Below are positions 1 to 8,621 of a stretch of DNA of 64,000 nucleotides, in pieces (position 1 is the first letter of the stretch; each line of letters begins with the position of its first letter). Location: positions 62,001-126,000 of the forward strand of contig NZ_WQCG01000004.1 of the NCBI RefSeq assembly GCF_013032505.1, written 5' to 3'. This stretch comes from Ruegeria atlantica. GTDB lineage: Bacteria; Pseudomonadota; Alphaproteobacteria; Rhodobacterales; Rhodobacteraceae. The notes beneath the pieces are model-generated. The model did no database searches. It was not told the origin of the DNA and worked only from the letters and a program-made list of their open reading frames with translations. A program made the position numbers and the translations under genes.

Positions 1-141
1 TGCCAAAGGGGCGGTTACACGCGTCAGTTCCAAGCCTTCTAATGCGTGAAGAATGTGCTCTAATCGTGCCACTCGCTCGGGGTGACCTTGCGGTGTCACG
101 TGATCAAGGCAATCGGCGTGGGTCAAAAGGGCGGTTGTCAT
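1..141 (-). CDS. Histone deacetylase family protein (N-terminal 47 residues only)
   Basis: Partial gene that runs off the left edge. The 47 visible residues begin MTTALLTHADCLDHVTP and continue with GHPERVARLEHIL, the typical N-terminus of the arginase-fold histone deacetylase/AcuC-like family, which removes acyl groups from lysines or small polyamines. The zinc-binding residues lie further in and are outside the window. The ATG at 139-141 is the only sensible start and lies 64 bp downstream of the petR-like stop on the same strand, so it may be the last gene of that operon. The substrate cannot be inferred from this fragment. Confidence 0.75.
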   Translation of the reverse strand, partial: MTTALLTHADCLDHVTPQGHPERVARLEHILHALEGLELTRVTAPLA

Positions 142-205
142 CGGGATCCCATCTTCATCTGGCCAAAATTATCCTCGCCCAAGGCAAGAAGGCGCCGCGG
201 CTGAA

Positions 206-907
206 TCAATCAGGTGCCAGCATATATCCGGCGCCACGGACGGTCTGCAGGTAACGCGGCTGCTTGGGGTCCTGTTCGATCTTGCGGCGCAGACGGGTGA
301 TCTGAACGTCCACCGCGCGTTCCTGCGCCTGACCCTTGTCGCGGCCCAGATCTTCGACCAGTTTGGTTCGGCTGATCGGCTCTCCGGGTTGGGCCGAGAA
401 AATCTTCATCAACTGACTTTCTGTCGCCGTTAGGCGCACCGGGTCTTCGCCCTGCCACATCTCGCCACGTTCGATATCATACCGGATCGGGCCAAGGTTC
501 AGTATCTTTGCCGTCGCATCCTGCGCGGGTGTTTCCGGCATCCGCCGCAAGATCGCGTTGATCCGCAGCAGCAGTTCTTTGGGCTCAAATGGTTTCGCCA
601 GGTAGTCATCCGCACCAGCCTCAAGCCCGGCTATGCGGTGCTCGGTTTCGCCGCGTGCTGTCAGCAGCAGGATCGGAGTTGCATGAGTCTCCCGCAGGGC
701 TTTCGTCAGGCTGACGCCATCTTCGCCCGGCATCATCACGTCGAGCACGATCATGTCGAAATCCAGCCCCGACAACACTCGTCGCGCATGCGCTGCATCT
801 CGCGCGGCCGTCACCAAAAATCCGTTCCGCATCAGAAACTTTTTCAACAGGTCACGAATGCGCTCATCATCGTCGACGATCAGCAGATGGGCGTCCATAT
901 CGCTCAT
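206..907 (-). CDS. petR: OmpR-family response regulator, PetR-like
   Basis: A 233-residue two-domain response regulator. The receiver domain shows the acidic pocket VDDD (residues 11-14), the phospho-acceptor Asp56 in MIVLDVMMPGEDG, Thr83 and Lys105 in LAKPFEP. The C-terminal half is an OmpR/PhoB winged helix ending GAGYMLAPD. Its start overlaps the stop of the upstream MarR-type gene by 4 bp (ATGA), so the two are translationally coupled. A MarR-type gene coupled to an OmpR regulator matches petP-petR of Rhodobacter capsulatus, where PetR is needed for growth depending on the bc1 complex. No sensor kinase gene is adjacent. The family call is firm; the symbol is by context. Confidence 0.85.
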   Translation of the reverse strand: MSDMDAHLLIVDDDERIRDLLKKFLMRNGFLVTAARDAAHARRVLSGLDFDMIVLDVMMPGEDGVSLTKALRETHATPILLLTARGETEHRIAGLEAGADDYLAKPFEPKELLLRINAILRRMPETPAQDATAKILNLGPIRYDIERGEMWQGEDPVRLTATESQLMKIFSAQPGEPISRTKLVEDLGRDKGQAQERAVDVQITRLRRKIEQDPKQPRYLQTVRGAGYMLAPD

Positions 908-1416
908 GAGGTGGTTTCCCGCAGTTTCGTATAGGCATGACGCATATCAGCATCCATCATCGCTTCAAGCACTTTACGAAACCCCGACACCGCCTCAGGG
1001 CCCGCCTCTTTATAGGCTGCGCGCATCCGTACGCGCTGGGCCTCGGACAGTTTTGCTTCAAGCGACTTGCCCTGTTCTGTCAGAAATAGGTGTCTTTCAC
1101 GTTTGTCCACTGATCCGACCCGGCTTTCCACAAGCCCATCTTCGATCAGCGTGCGCAGAACACGGTTTAGAGACTGTTTTGTTACCCCGAGGATGGCCAG
1201 CAGATTATTGACCGTCGTCCCCGGTGCACGGTTGATGAAGTGGATTGCCCGGTGATGCGCCCGTCCATAGGCCATTTCGGTCAATATGCGATCAGGGTCA
1301 GCGGTAAAACCGCGATAGGCGAAAAACATCGCCTCAATTCCTTGCCGCAACTGCTCGTCGGTCAAAAACAACAGGCTCTCGCCACCAAAGGCTGGGGCGG
1401 GACGGGTATCCGACAT
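904..1416 (-). CDS. petP: MarR-family transcriptional regulator, PetP-like
   Basis: A winged-helix MarR regulator of 170 residues from the preferred start (a start 4 codons upstream at 1428 is possible; GAGG sits at better spacing for 1416). The DNA-binding region reads TTVNNLLAILGVTKQSLNRVLRTL followed by the wing containing VDKRERHLFLT, with the conserved D-x-R of the MarR family. It is transcribed divergently from ilvE across about 160 bp, so that interval probably holds both promoters and may hold a MarR operator. It is coupled to petR by a 4-bp overlap, the arrangement known for petPR. The ligand is unknown. Confidence 0.8.
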   Translation of the reverse strand: MSDTRPAPAFGGESLLFLTDEQLRQGIEAMFFAYRGFTADPDRILTEMAYGRAHHRAIHFINRAPGTTVNNLLAILGVTKQSLNRVLRTLIEDGLVESRVGSVDKRERHLFLTEQGKSLEAKLSEAQRVRMRAAYKEAGPEAVSGFRKVLEAMMDADMRHAYTKLRETTS

Positions 1417-1574
1417 AGTATGCCTCATTCGTTACTCTATTCGAGTTTATGTCAGCGTTATTGACATTCCAAGAGTGGACAGGTATCGAATCGCAGTTTT
1501 TGCGTAACTTTATGTCCGAAACGGACTTAATTGGCGCAATAATCGGAAATTTGTCCCAGGTCAGGAGGTTTCGC

Positions 1575-2441
1575 ATGGCGGGGTATGATGATCGTGACGG
1601 TGTCATCTGGTTGGATGGCAAACTGGTGCCCTGGCGCGAAGCCAATGTGCACATCCTGACCCATGCGATGCACTATGCGTCTTCGGTGTTCGAAGGTGAG
1701 CGTGCTTATAACGGCAAGATTTTCAAAAGTCGCGAACATTCTGAGCGCCTGATTGCTTCGGCCGAAGCGCTGGATATGCCGATGCCCTATTCGGTGGACG
1801 ATATCGAGGCCGCCAAAGAAGAAGCTCTGAAAGCCAGCGGCTTGCAGGACGCCTATGTCCGGGCACTGGTCTGGCGCGGTTCGGGCGACGATATGGGTGT
1901 GGCATCGGCTAAGAACCCCGTCCGAATGGCCGTGGCTGTTTGGCCGTGGGGTGCCTATTATGGCGACGCCAAGATGCAGGGCGCCAAGCTGGATATCGCG
2001 GAATGGAAACGCCCAAGCCCGGAAACCATCCCGGTTCACGCCAAGGCGGCGGGTCTTTATATGATCTGCACCATCTCGAAACATAAGGCCGAGGCCAAAG
2101 GTTGCTCGGACGCGCTGTTCATGGATTGGCGCGGCTACGTGGCCGAGGCGACCGGGGCGAATGTGTTCTTCGTGAAAGATGGTGAGGTTCATACACCTCT
2201 GGCCGATTGCTTCCTGAACGGGATCACCCGCCAGACCGTCATTCAGATGCTTAAGGACAAAGGCATCACTGTTCACGAACGCCGCATCAAGCCCGAGGAA
2301 ATGGCCGATTTCGAACAGTGCTGGCTGACCGGGACGGCAGCCGAGGTCACGCCGGTTGGCCAAATCGGCGACTATACGTTTGAGGTCGGAGATCTGACTC
2401 GTGAGATCGCGGCAGATTATGAGGCGCTCGTGCGCGCTTGA
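1575..2441 (+). CDS. ilvE: Branched-chain amino acid aminotransferase
   Basis: A 288-residue fold-type IV PLP enzyme that transaminates branched-chain 2-oxo acids with glutamate in the last step of Val, Leu and Ile synthesis. The N-terminus VIWLDGKLVPW and the segment HYASSVFEGERAY are typical of IlvE. The PLP lysine is about Lys157 in VHAKAAGLYM, and EATGANVFFV is the cofactor phosphate region. The open frame extends upstream, but the ATG at 1575 follows a near-perfect AGGAGGT at 1563-1569 and gives the usual family length. A strong intrinsic terminator follows the stop. Confidence 0.93.
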   Translation: MAGYDDRDGVIWLDGKLVPWREANVHILTHAMHYASSVFEGERAYNGKIFKSREHSERLIASAEALDMPMPYSVDDIEAAKEEALKASGLQDAYVRALVWRGSGDDMGVASAKNPVRMAVAVWPWGAYYGDAKMQGAKLDIAEWKRPSPETIPVHAKAAGLYMICTISKHKAEAKGCSDALFMDWRGYVAEATGANVFFVKDGEVHTPLADCFLNGITRQTVIQMLKDKGITVHERRIKPEEMADFEQCWLTGTAAEVTPVGQIGDYTFEVGDLTREIAADYEALVRA

Positions 2442-2462
2442 TCGGACTTGCAGCTGTGATTG

Positions 2463-2491
2463 AAGCCCTTGCGTTTTCGCGGGGGCTTTTT
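2463..2491 (+). terminator. Rho-independent terminator of ilvE
   Basis: Stem of 11 pairs (2463-2473 with 2478-2488, including two G-T pairs) around a TTTT loop, followed by a run of T. It lies 21 bp after the ilvE stop codon and just before the AraC-type gene. Confidence 0.88.
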
Positions 2492-2568
2492 CATTGCCGT
2501 ACGTTCAAGAATCCTTGCAGATCGTTCACATAGCTGGACGAACGCGCGGCCGTGTCTATCTTAATCCA

Positions 2569-3519
2569 ATGTTGGATTTACTTAGCGATATTCTCACCCG
2601 CCTGTCCTTGAAGGGCACATTCTACTTTCGAACCTCGTTTACGCCGCCGTTTGGCATACAGGTGCCGGCCTATCAAAACGTGGCCCGATTTCACTTTGTA
2701 CAGCGTGGCGAGTTAAAGGTATTCGTCTCTAATACAGGGGAATCTTTGCGTCTCAAGCAGGGCGATCTGATCCTGATCCCGCACGGATCTGCCCACGCGC
2801 TGCTGTGCAATGAGGTCCAGCCAATGGATGCCCTGCCGCTTGAACAGGTGTTGGAAGATGCTGGATATCAGGGTGATGGAGTTCTGGTTTACGGCGGCGA
2901 AGATAAAAGCCGCGATACGCAACTGATCTGCGGTCATTTCTCATTCACAGGACCGCCGGGGCGAAAGGGAACCGGGCATATGCTGATAGACCGGCTTCCC
3001 TCTTACATCCTGATTGAAAACTATGGTGAGGAAGCCGGGGCCTGGATCGAAGCAACTCTGCGCATGATCGGGTCCGAGATTAACGGAGCGCGGATAGGGG
3101 GTGACCTTATTGCGCTGAAACTGTCCGAAGTCTTGTTTGCACAGGCCATTCGCGCCCATCTTGAACATCAAAGCCCCAGCGACACAGCTTTGGCCGGATT
3201 TGCAGATCCCCGTATCTCGCGGGCGTTGACTGCGGTTCACCAATCGCCCGCGAAAGAGTGGAGCGTTGAGACCCTGGCACGCGAGGCGGGAATGTCACGC
3301 ACCGCCTTCGCGCAACTCTTTGCGGAGAAGATGGCGACCACGCCTATGCAATACCTGACTGATTGGCGGATGCAGATCGCGTGTCATGGCCTGATCGAGG
3401 CCCGCTGGAACGTGGCTGATGCAGCGGCCGAGGTGGGATATGCCTCGGAGGCCGCATTTTCGCGCGTGTTCAAAAAACAGGTTGGGGTGTCACCGGCAGC
3501 TTATCGATCAATGCACTGA
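2569..3519 (+). CDS. AraC-family regulator with N-terminal cupin domain
   Basis: A 316-residue regulator. The N-terminal half is a cupin-like ligand domain (HFVQRGELKVFV, then LKQGDLILIPHGSAH). The C-terminal half holds two helix-turn-helix motifs: WSVETLAREAGMSRTAFAQLF and VADAAAEVGYASEAAFSRVF, followed by KKQVGVSPAAYR. The frame is open from a TTG at 2494, but that lies against the ilvE terminator; the ATG at 2569 gives the usual N-terminus MLDLLSDIL. This cupin-AraC class is common in proteobacteria and often controls a neighbouring gene, so the small membrane protein downstream is a candidate target. The ligand is not predictable. Confidence 0.85.
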   Translation: MLDLLSDILTRLSLKGTFYFRTSFTPPFGIQVPAYQNVARFHFVQRGELKVFVSNTGESLRLKQGDLILIPHGSAHALLCNEVQPMDALPLEQVLEDAGYQGDGVLVYGGEDKSRDTQLICGHFSFTGPPGRKGTGHMLIDRLPSYILIENYGEEAGAWIEATLRMIGSEINGARIGGDLIALKLSEVLFAQAIRAHLEHQSPSDTALAGFADPRISRALTAVHQSPAKEWSVETLAREAGMSRTAFAQLFAEKMATTPMQYLTDWRMQIACHGLIEARWNVADAAAEVGYASEAAFSRVFKKQVGVSPAAYRSMH

Positions 3520-3628
3520 TCGAACCTGAGATCTGAACGATCTGCAATTTTTCGCGGACGATCCGGAATTAAACGTACCTGGTTCTTTTCCTAACTTGAG
3601 GGCATCCCAATTCAGGAAAGGAACTTTC

Positions 3629-3994
3629 ATGTCTCTCCGCTTTGTCACCCGCAATATCCACGCCTATCTGGACTATCCTGTAGCTTTTGCACTGATTGGC
3701 CTGCCTTTTGTGCTTGGACTGGGACAATCCAACCCGATGGCGCTGTGGCTGTCGGTGGTCACCGGCGTTGCCGCTTTTGTCCTAACCGTTTTGACCGATC
3801 ACCATTTGGGGATATGGCGCGTCCTTCCGTACAAGTTTCACTTGGCAGTCGATCTGCTGGTCGGCGTCGTGTTTCTGGCGGCGCCCGGCCTGTTTGGATT
3901 CTCGGGACTGGATGCGATCTATTACTGGCTGAACGGTGCTGCGGTTGTTGCAGTCATCTCGCTTAGCGCGCCAGAGCAGGGTGTTACTGCCTGA
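3629..3994 (+). CDS. Small SPW-repeat-like integral membrane protein
   Basis: A 121-residue very hydrophobic protein with about four membrane segments (near residues 12-30, 35-55, 72-90, 96-115). The pattern of short loops with Pro and Trp, LPFVLGLGQSNPMALWLSVVTG and later DAIYYWLNGAA, recalls SPW-repeat membrane proteins. The ATG at 3629 follows GGAAAGGA; the TTG in frame at 3596 is less likely. It lies about 110 bp after the AraC-type gene on the same strand and may be its target, which is inference. Function unknown. Confidence 0.7.
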   Translation: MSLRFVTRNIHAYLDYPVAFALIGLPFVLGLGQSNPMALWLSVVTGVAAFVLTVLTDHHLGIWRVLPYKFHLAVDLLVGVVFLAAPGLFGFSGLDAIYYWLNGAAVVAVISLSAPEQGVTA

Positions 3995-4397
3995 TCCGAG
4001 CGCGCTTTGGCTTAAACTCAGCAGCAAATGTTCATTGGACCAATGCCGCCCGTCCCGCCGACGGGCGGCACTCTGTTTGGAAAAAATAGATACTAAATAG
4101 GGGGATTTTAGACGAGTTTGCTTCAAAGCACTTGCACTGTCGTCCACACGTGTGCGGTTCAACCCATATGCACCAATGGTTCGGCGATGATAATCAATCG
4201 GGCTGGGTGCGAAGTGTCAATTTTTGACCTTGCAATTTCCGACAAAAATAATCAGATAAATGGCAAGGCCAGATGCTTATGCATCCAGCACCGAATTTCG
4301 AGGCGGTCTGCGTGCATAGCACATGGTAACGTGAGGGCACGCCACCGTCTCGAAAACGACGCGTCACTTAGGCGTAAGCAAGGTACAGGGTTATAGG
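3995..4397. other. Intergenic region without a recognised gene
   Basis: About 400 bp between the small membrane protein and the Cys-rich small protein. Apart from the hairpin at 4044-4070 I see no gene. A frame of 92 codons at 4118-4396 has no ribosome site and a composition unlike protein. The stretch is more A+T-rich than its neighbours. Confidence 0.5.
4044..4070 (+). terminator. GC-rich hairpin after the SPW-like gene, probable terminator
   Basis: A perfect 11-pair inverted repeat (4044-4054 with 4060-4070) with a 5-base loop, 50 bp after the stop of the small membrane protein. Only a weak T run follows, so it may act as a terminator or as an RNA-stabilising hairpin. Confidence 0.55.
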
Positions 4398-4595
4398 ATG
4401 GGCGATCCGCTCGACGAAATCATGGCACGGCACGAAGCAGCAACCGCTTGCGGATGTTGCTGCGACGACGACTATTGCGCCTATGTCGACAAGCCAAATG
4501 CAGCACAAGATGACAAGGTTGAACAACCGCTGCCAGACAGCGCCGGCAGCCAACGCGGATCTGTCAGGTTTCTCAACGAGAACCCGCAAGCGTAA
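4398..4595 (+). CDS. Cys-rich small protein of unknown function
   Basis: A 65-residue acidic protein whose N-terminal third contains a dense cysteine cluster, ACGCCCDDDYC (five Cys within about 10 residues), followed by a charged, disordered tail. The cluster could bind a metal such as zinc or copper, but no family is recognised. It ends directly in front of a strong terminator pointing the same way, which supports a real rightward transcript. It is convergent with cobO. No neighbour suggests a function. Confidence 0.55.
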   Translation: MGDPLDEIMARHEAATACGCCCDDDYCAYVDKPNAAQDDKVEQPLPDSAGSQRGSVRFLNENPQA

Positions 4596-4596
4596 C

Positions 4597-4617
4597 AGCC
4601 CCGGTTTGGGGCTTTTT
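4597..4617. terminator. Intrinsic terminator between the Cys-rich gene and cobO
   Basis: AGCCCC (4597-4602), 5-base loop, GGGGCT (4608-4613) and a run of five T. It terminates the rightward small gene and may also serve leftward cobO transcription. Confidence 0.8.
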
Positions 4618-4628
4618 AGACTCTGTTC

Positions 4629-5228
4629 TTAAAAATCCACACCGCGCTGGGCTTTGATTCCGGCCTGAAACGGATGCTTTTCCTCGGTCATTTCGGTGAC
4701 CAGATCAGCATAGTCGCGCAGCGTCTGTGGGGCATCCCGACCCGTCAGGAACACACTGGTCTTGTCAGACCGTTCTTTTAGGCCATCGATGACTTGTTCA
4801 ACGGACAGGTACTCGTATCGAAGCGCGATGTTGATCTCATCCAATACGACCAGATCGTACTCGCCGCTGGACATCAGGGCACGCGCCTTGTCGAAGGCGG
4901 CGTTTGCGGCGGCGATGTCGCGTTCACGGTCCTGAGTGTCCCAGGTGAAACCTTCGCCCATGGTGTGCCATGTCACCAGATCGCGTTCTTCGAAAAAACG
5001 ACGCTCGCCGGTTTTCCATTTACCCTTGATAAATTGAACAACGGCGACCTTCTGGCCCCATCCCAAAGCGCGTATTACGACGCCGAATGCGGCAGAGGAT
5101 TTGCCTTTACCTTTGCCGGTGTTGATCAGCACCAGACCGCGGTCCGGATCGACGGCCTCGGACACTTTCTTGCGGTGCTGGGCTTGCACCTTCTGCATCT
5201 TTTCCTTGTGATCTTGTGCGTCGCTCAT
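4629..5228 (-). CDS. cobO: Cob(I)yrinic acid a,c-diamide adenosyltransferase (CobO/BtuR type)
   Basis: A 199-residue ATP:corrinoid adenosyltransferase that attaches the 5'-deoxyadenosyl group to cobalt in adenosylcobalamin synthesis or salvage. Visible marks are the P-loop NTGKGKGKSSAAFG (residues 37-49), KVAVVQFIKGKWKTGE, the segment YDLVVLDEINIAL and the C-terminal FQAGIKAQRGVDF typical of the family. It lies 57 bp downstream of the EamA gene on the same strand and closes the leftward gene run. I looked for a cobalamin riboswitch nearby and found none. Confidence 0.93.
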   Translation of the reverse strand: MSDAQDHKEKMQKVQAQHRKKVSEAVDPDRGLVLINTGKGKGKSSAAFGVVIRALGWGQKVAVVQFIKGKWKTGERRFFEERDLVTWHTMGEGFTWDTQDRERDIAAANAAFDKARALMSSGEYDLVVLDEINIALRYEYLSVEQVIDGLKERSDKTSVFLTGRDAPQTLRDYADLVTEMTEEKHPFQAGIKAQRGVDF

Positions 5229-5285
5229 GGGAAACCCTCATCTTCTGTTGGCCACACCCTAGGGGAAGTTCTGCAAAGGTAAAGG

Positions 5286-6221
5286 TCAGGCTTTGGGATC
5301 AGTGACCGAACGAGCCTTTCCGCGTTCCAAGCCCAAATGATGTTCGCGCCAGATCACCACGATGTTGCCCGCGATCACAAGTGCCGCACCGGCCAGCATC
5401 ACCAATGTCGGCAATTCGCTGAACCAGACATAACCAATGACGATCGCAAAAATCATCGATGTATAATCGTAGGGCGCCAGCATCGAAGCCTGACCAAATC
5501 GATAGGATGAGGTCACCAGAATTTGGGCAACGCCACCGACTAGACCAGCCAGGATCAAGAACCCTGCTTGCTCCCATGTCGGAACAACCCAACCCCAAAA
5601 GATGGTCAGCCCGGACAGAATGGTCGCGGTCATCGAGAAATAGAACACGATGGCGGCGGGGTGGTCGACCTGCACCAACTGTCGGATATGAATTTGCACA
5701 AAGGCGCGGGCGACGGTCGCGCCCAGAATGCACAACGCGCCGATGGTGGCGGCCGCTTCCATGTTGTTGCCCCCAAGTCGAGGCCAAATCATGATCAGAA
5801 CGCCCAACAGGCCGATGGCCACGGCGGCGATTCGAATGGTTCGGATGCGTTCACCCAACATAATCGCTGCAAGGATTAGGGTAAAAATAGGCGTGGCGTA
5901 TCCAATTGCGGTGGCTTCGGGCAGCGGGATCAGGCCGAGGCCAGTGAAAGTCAGCCCCATCGCGGTGGTCCCAAGAACGCCGCGCCAAAAATGCCCGGAG
6001 GGTTTACGAACGACAAAGCCCTGAGCCAATTCTCCGCGCGCGATCAACCAAATCACAATTACCGGAATGGCGAATAGAGAGCGAAAGAAAACCATCTCGC
6101 CCGGCGGGAAGTGATCAGATTTGGCTTTGATTATCCCCGCCATGACGGTGAAAAGAAACACCGCGCTCGTTTTCAGAGCGACGGCCAATATAGGTCGATG
6201 CGATGTTAAGGGTTTTGCCAT
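5286..6221 (-). CDS. DMT-superfamily EamA transporter
   Basis: A 311-residue integral membrane protein with about ten hydrophobic segments in two repeats, the layout of EamA (RhaT/DMT) permeases that export metabolites across the inner membrane. Characteristic pieces are FFRSLFAIPVIVIWLI, LPEATAIGYATPIFTLILA with LGERI (first repeat) and YRFGQASMLAPYDYTSMIFA (second repeat). The frame extends to a TTG at 6281, which would overlap the HD gene; the ATG at 6221 gives the usual N-terminus MAKPLTSHRPIL. The substrate is unknown. Confidence 0.87.
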   Translation of the reverse strand: MAKPLTSHRPILAVALKTSAVFLFTVMAGIIKAKSDHFPPGEMVFFRSLFAIPVIVIWLIARGELAQGFVVRKPSGHFWRGVLGTTAMGLTFTGLGLIPLPEATAIGYATPIFTLILAAIMLGERIRTIRIAAVAIGLLGVLIMIWPRLGGNNMEAAATIGALCILGATVARAFVQIHIRQLVQVDHPAAIVFYFSMTATILSGLTIFWGWVVPTWEQAGFLILAGLVGGVAQILVTSSYRFGQASMLAPYDYTSMIFAIVIGYVWFSELPTLVMLAGAALVIAGNIVVIWREHHLGLERGKARSVTDPKA

Positions 6222-6265
6222 CGGCGCGAACCTGCGCTTTTGGCCGGGAAAGATCAACGCGTTGT

Positions 6266-6928
6266 TTACGGATTCGTCCAATCGGGTGGCAGAGGACTGC
6301 CGATCTCTTGGGCGAACTCTTCCAGAAACCGGATCATCCGTTGGATTCGTCGCTCGGCGATCTCTTTGCCGGTCTTTGTCAGCATGTCGCCGGGCAGGCG
6401 TAGCAGTTTGACCTTCCAGTGATCGATCGAAAAATGCAGGTCGTCCAGTGGGCGATTGGCAGCAAACGGATCCGCCGGGTCATAAAGCGACCGTCCCAAC
6501 GCCCCGGATACCGAGAAGTTCCTTGCGACCCCAATGGCCCCCAACGCGTCCAGCCTGTCCGCATCGCGCAGGATGCAAGCCTCGGGCGTTTCCGGCGTGA
6601 TGTTGGCCGAAAAACTATGTGCCTCGATCGCGTGTTTGATCGCTTGGACCTGATCTTCAGAATAGCCGAGATTGCCAAGAATAGGCTCTGATTCTTCTGC
6701 TGATCGGCGCGATGCCAAATGGCGATCCGGGTCATCTTTGGACAGGTTGACCAGATCATGCAGATAAGCCGCAGCCAGCAGCACAGGCATGTCGGTCTGA
6801 TCATCGGCAATGGACTGGGCGTTTACCCAGACCCGGTCCAGATGGGCCAGGTCATGCGCGGGATCGGTTTCCATGCGCTGCGCAACGACGGCGCGCAAGC
6901 GCGTGCGCAGATCAGCCGATCCGTCCAC
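6266..6928 (-). CDS. HD-domain phosphohydrolase (YedJ-like)
   Basis: A 220-residue HD-superfamily metal-dependent phosphohydrolase. Metal ligands visible are His29 in LAHLDRVW, His57-Asp58 in AYLHDLV and Asp124 in [10 protein letters not shown], in the order H...HD...D. The overall pattern, including the His-rich middle [10 protein letters not shown], matches YedJ-like proteins, whose physiological substrate is uncertain (nucleotides or related phosphates). Its start overlaps the end of aroC by 17 bp, so it is translationally linked to aroC. Confidence 0.85.
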   Translation of the reverse strand: MDGSADLRTRLRAVVAQRMETDPAHDLAHLDRVWVNAQSIADDQTDMPVLLAAAYLHDLVNLSKDDPDRHLASRRSAEESEPILGNLGYSEDQVQAIKHAIEAHSFSANITPETPEACILRDADRLDALGAIGVARNFSVSGALGRSLYDPADPFAANRPLDDLHFSIDHWKVKLLRLPGDMLTKTGKEIAERRIQRMIRFLEEFAQEIGSPLPPDWTNP

Positions 6929-8012
6929 GGTTTTCTCCGATCTGGCCGCGGTGCAGCAGCAGGTGGTCTAAGATCACACAGGCCATCATCGCCTCACCTA
7001 CAGGAACGGCACGGATACCGACGCAGGGGTCATGGCGACCCTTGGTGATAATCTCGGTCTCTTCGCCGGACTTGGTAATGGTCTTGCGGGTGGTCAGGAT
7101 CGACGATGTCGGTTTGACTGCGAACCGCACAACAACGTCCTGCCCGGTTGAGATTCCGCCAAGAATACCACCCGCGTGGTTTGAACTGTATTGGGGGCCA
7201 TTCTGACCCATGAATATCTCATCGGCGTTTGCCTCACCCGTCAGTTCGGCGGCGGCCATACCTTCGCCGATCTCAACGCCTTTCACCGCGTTGATCGACA
7301 TCATCGCAGCGGCCAGATCAGTGTCTAACTTGGCATAAACCGGCGCGCCGATCCCGGCAGGAACGCCGCGTGCCACAACCTCAACAATTGCGCCAACTGA
7401 GTTTCCAGACTTGCGCAGATCGTCCAGGTAAGCTGCCCAATCCTCGGCTGCTTGAGCATCGGGGGTCCAGAACGGGTTCTGTTCGATCTGGGACCAGTCA
7501 AAATTGTCCCGGTCGATCTTATGCGGCCCAATCTGAGTCATATAGCCGGTGATCTGCACGTTCGGAGCGATCTGTTTGATCGCCTCGCGCGCCAGACCGC
7601 CTGCCGCAACGCGAGATGCGGTTTCACGCGCCGAACTGCGCCCGCCGCCGCGATAGTCGCGGATACCGTACTTCTGCCAATAGGTAATGTCGGCGTGACC
7701 CGGACGGAACTTGTCCATGATGTCGCCGTAGTCTTTCGAGCGCTGATCGGTGTTTTCGATCATAAGCTGCACAGGCGTACCCGTGGTCTGGCCTTCGAAC
7801 ACGCCGGACAGGATTTTCACCTGATCGGGTTCGCGCCGCTGGGTGGTGAATTTGTTCTGACCAGGTTTACGCTTGTCCAGCCAATGCTGAATCATGCCCT
7901 CATCGATCGCAACGCCCGGAGGGCAGCCATCGACGGTCGCGCCCAACGCAGGTCCGTGGCTTTCACCCCAGGTGGTAACGCGGAAGAGGTGGCCAAAACT
8001 GTTCATCGACAT
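6912..8012 (-). CDS. aroC: Chorismate synthase
   Basis: A 366-residue FMN-dependent enzyme that converts 5-enolpyruvylshikimate-3-phosphate to chorismate, last step of the shikimate pathway. The first signature [18 protein letters not shown] is at residues 7-24, the second region reads [20 protein letters not shown], and FAVKPTSSI and the Arg- and Asp-rich C-terminal region are conserved; length is usual. It follows ribH by about 95 bp with a hairpin between. Since AroC needs reduced FMN, location after an FMN-controlled ribH is suggestive, though co-transcription is not shown. Confidence 0.96.
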   Translation of the reverse strand: MSMNSFGHLFRVTTWGESHGPALGATVDGCPPGVAIDEGMIQHWLDKRKPGQNKFTTQRREPDQVKILSGVFEGQTTGTPVQLMIENTDQRSKDYGDIMDKFRPGHADITYWQKYGIRDYRGGGRSSARETASRVAAGGLAREAIKQIAPNVQITGYMTQIGPHKIDRDNFDWSQIEQNPFWTPDAQAAEDWAAYLDDLRKSGNSVGAIVEVVARGVPAGIGAPVYAKLDTDLAAAMMSINAVKGVEIGEGMAAAELTGEANADEIFMGQNGPQYSSNHAGGILGGISTGQDVVVRFAVKPTSSILTTRKTITKSGEETEIITKGRHDPCVGIRAVPVGEAMMACVILDHLLLHRGQIGENRGRIG

Positions 8013-8074
8013 GGGGCATGCTCCTTTGAGCGTCGTGATTAGCGGGCAAGGCCCTTGGCCTCAAGCGGATTTGC

Positions 8075-8098
8075 GGTTGGGGCGTGTTTGCCCCAACC
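8075..8098 (-). terminator. Hairpin between ribH and aroC
   Basis: A perfect 9-pair inverted repeat (8075-8083 with 8090-8098) with a six-base loop lies between the ribH stop and the aroC start on the minus strand. No T run follows, so it may be a partial terminator or a processing site rather than a full stop. Confidence 0.45.
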
Positions 8099-8106
8099 CA
8101 ATGAGC

Positions 8107-8547
8107 TTACGCAGCGGTGGCCAGTTGTGCGCGTGTCGCGTTGATTTTCAGCGCAGCTTGTGCGGCTTCGCGGCCTTTCTCCACAAAATGCGCGCGGTAG
8201 ATGGTGTTGTGGTGATCGGTCTCCTGATACTGATGCGGCGTCAGGGAAACAGATAGGACCGGTACGCCTGTATCCATGCCAGCGCGCATCAACCCGTCTA
8301 CAACGGCCTGAGCCACGAAATCGTGCCGGTAAATACCGCCATCCACGACAAACGCCGCGCAGGCCACCGCGGCATAGCGGCCGGTCTGGGCCAGATCGCG
8401 GGCCAGCAGCGGCATCTCAAACGCGCCGGGGACGTCGAAAACATCAACCTGATCGGCGGGGATGAGTTCCAGGAACCCTTCTAGAGCCTGATCGACAATA
8501 TCGGAATGCCAGTTGGCTTTCACAAAAGCATAGCGGGTGTGTGTCAT
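8107..8547 (-). CDS. ribH: 6,7-dimethyl-8-ribityllumazine synthase, RibH2-like
   Basis: A 146-residue lumazine synthase that condenses 5-amino-6-ribitylamino-uracil with a butanone phosphate in riboflavin synthesis. The segments FVKANWHSDIVDQAL, VFDVPGAFEMPLLARDLA and HHNTIYRAHFVEKGREAA are typical; the sequence is closer to the decameric RibH2 type of Brucella and relatives than to the icosahedral type. Of two adjacent ATGs (8550, 8547) the second has better spacing from AGGAGA. An FMN riboswitch lies directly upstream, which strengthens the call and predicts repression by FMN. Confidence 0.92.
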   Translation of the reverse strand: MTHTRYAFVKANWHSDIVDQALEGFLELIPADQVDVFDVPGAFEMPLLARDLAQTGRYAAVACAAFVVDGGIYRHDFVAQAVVDGLMRAGMDTGVPVLSVSLTPHQYQETDHHNTIYRAHFVEKGREAAQAALKINATRAQLATAA

Positions 8548-8621
8548 CATGATCTCCTTTCGCAACAGACACGTCACCCAAGGCGATCACGGGCAGGCGC
8601 AAGCCGAGGCCGACGCGCTGC

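Noticed and set aside
4018..4397. Possible cobalamin riboswitch near cobO
   Set aside because: The stretch lies downstream of cobO, not upstream, and lacks the conserved B12 box.
5459..6024. Several plus-strand frames opposite the EamA gene
   Set aside because: Shadows of a strongly supported membrane-protein gene.
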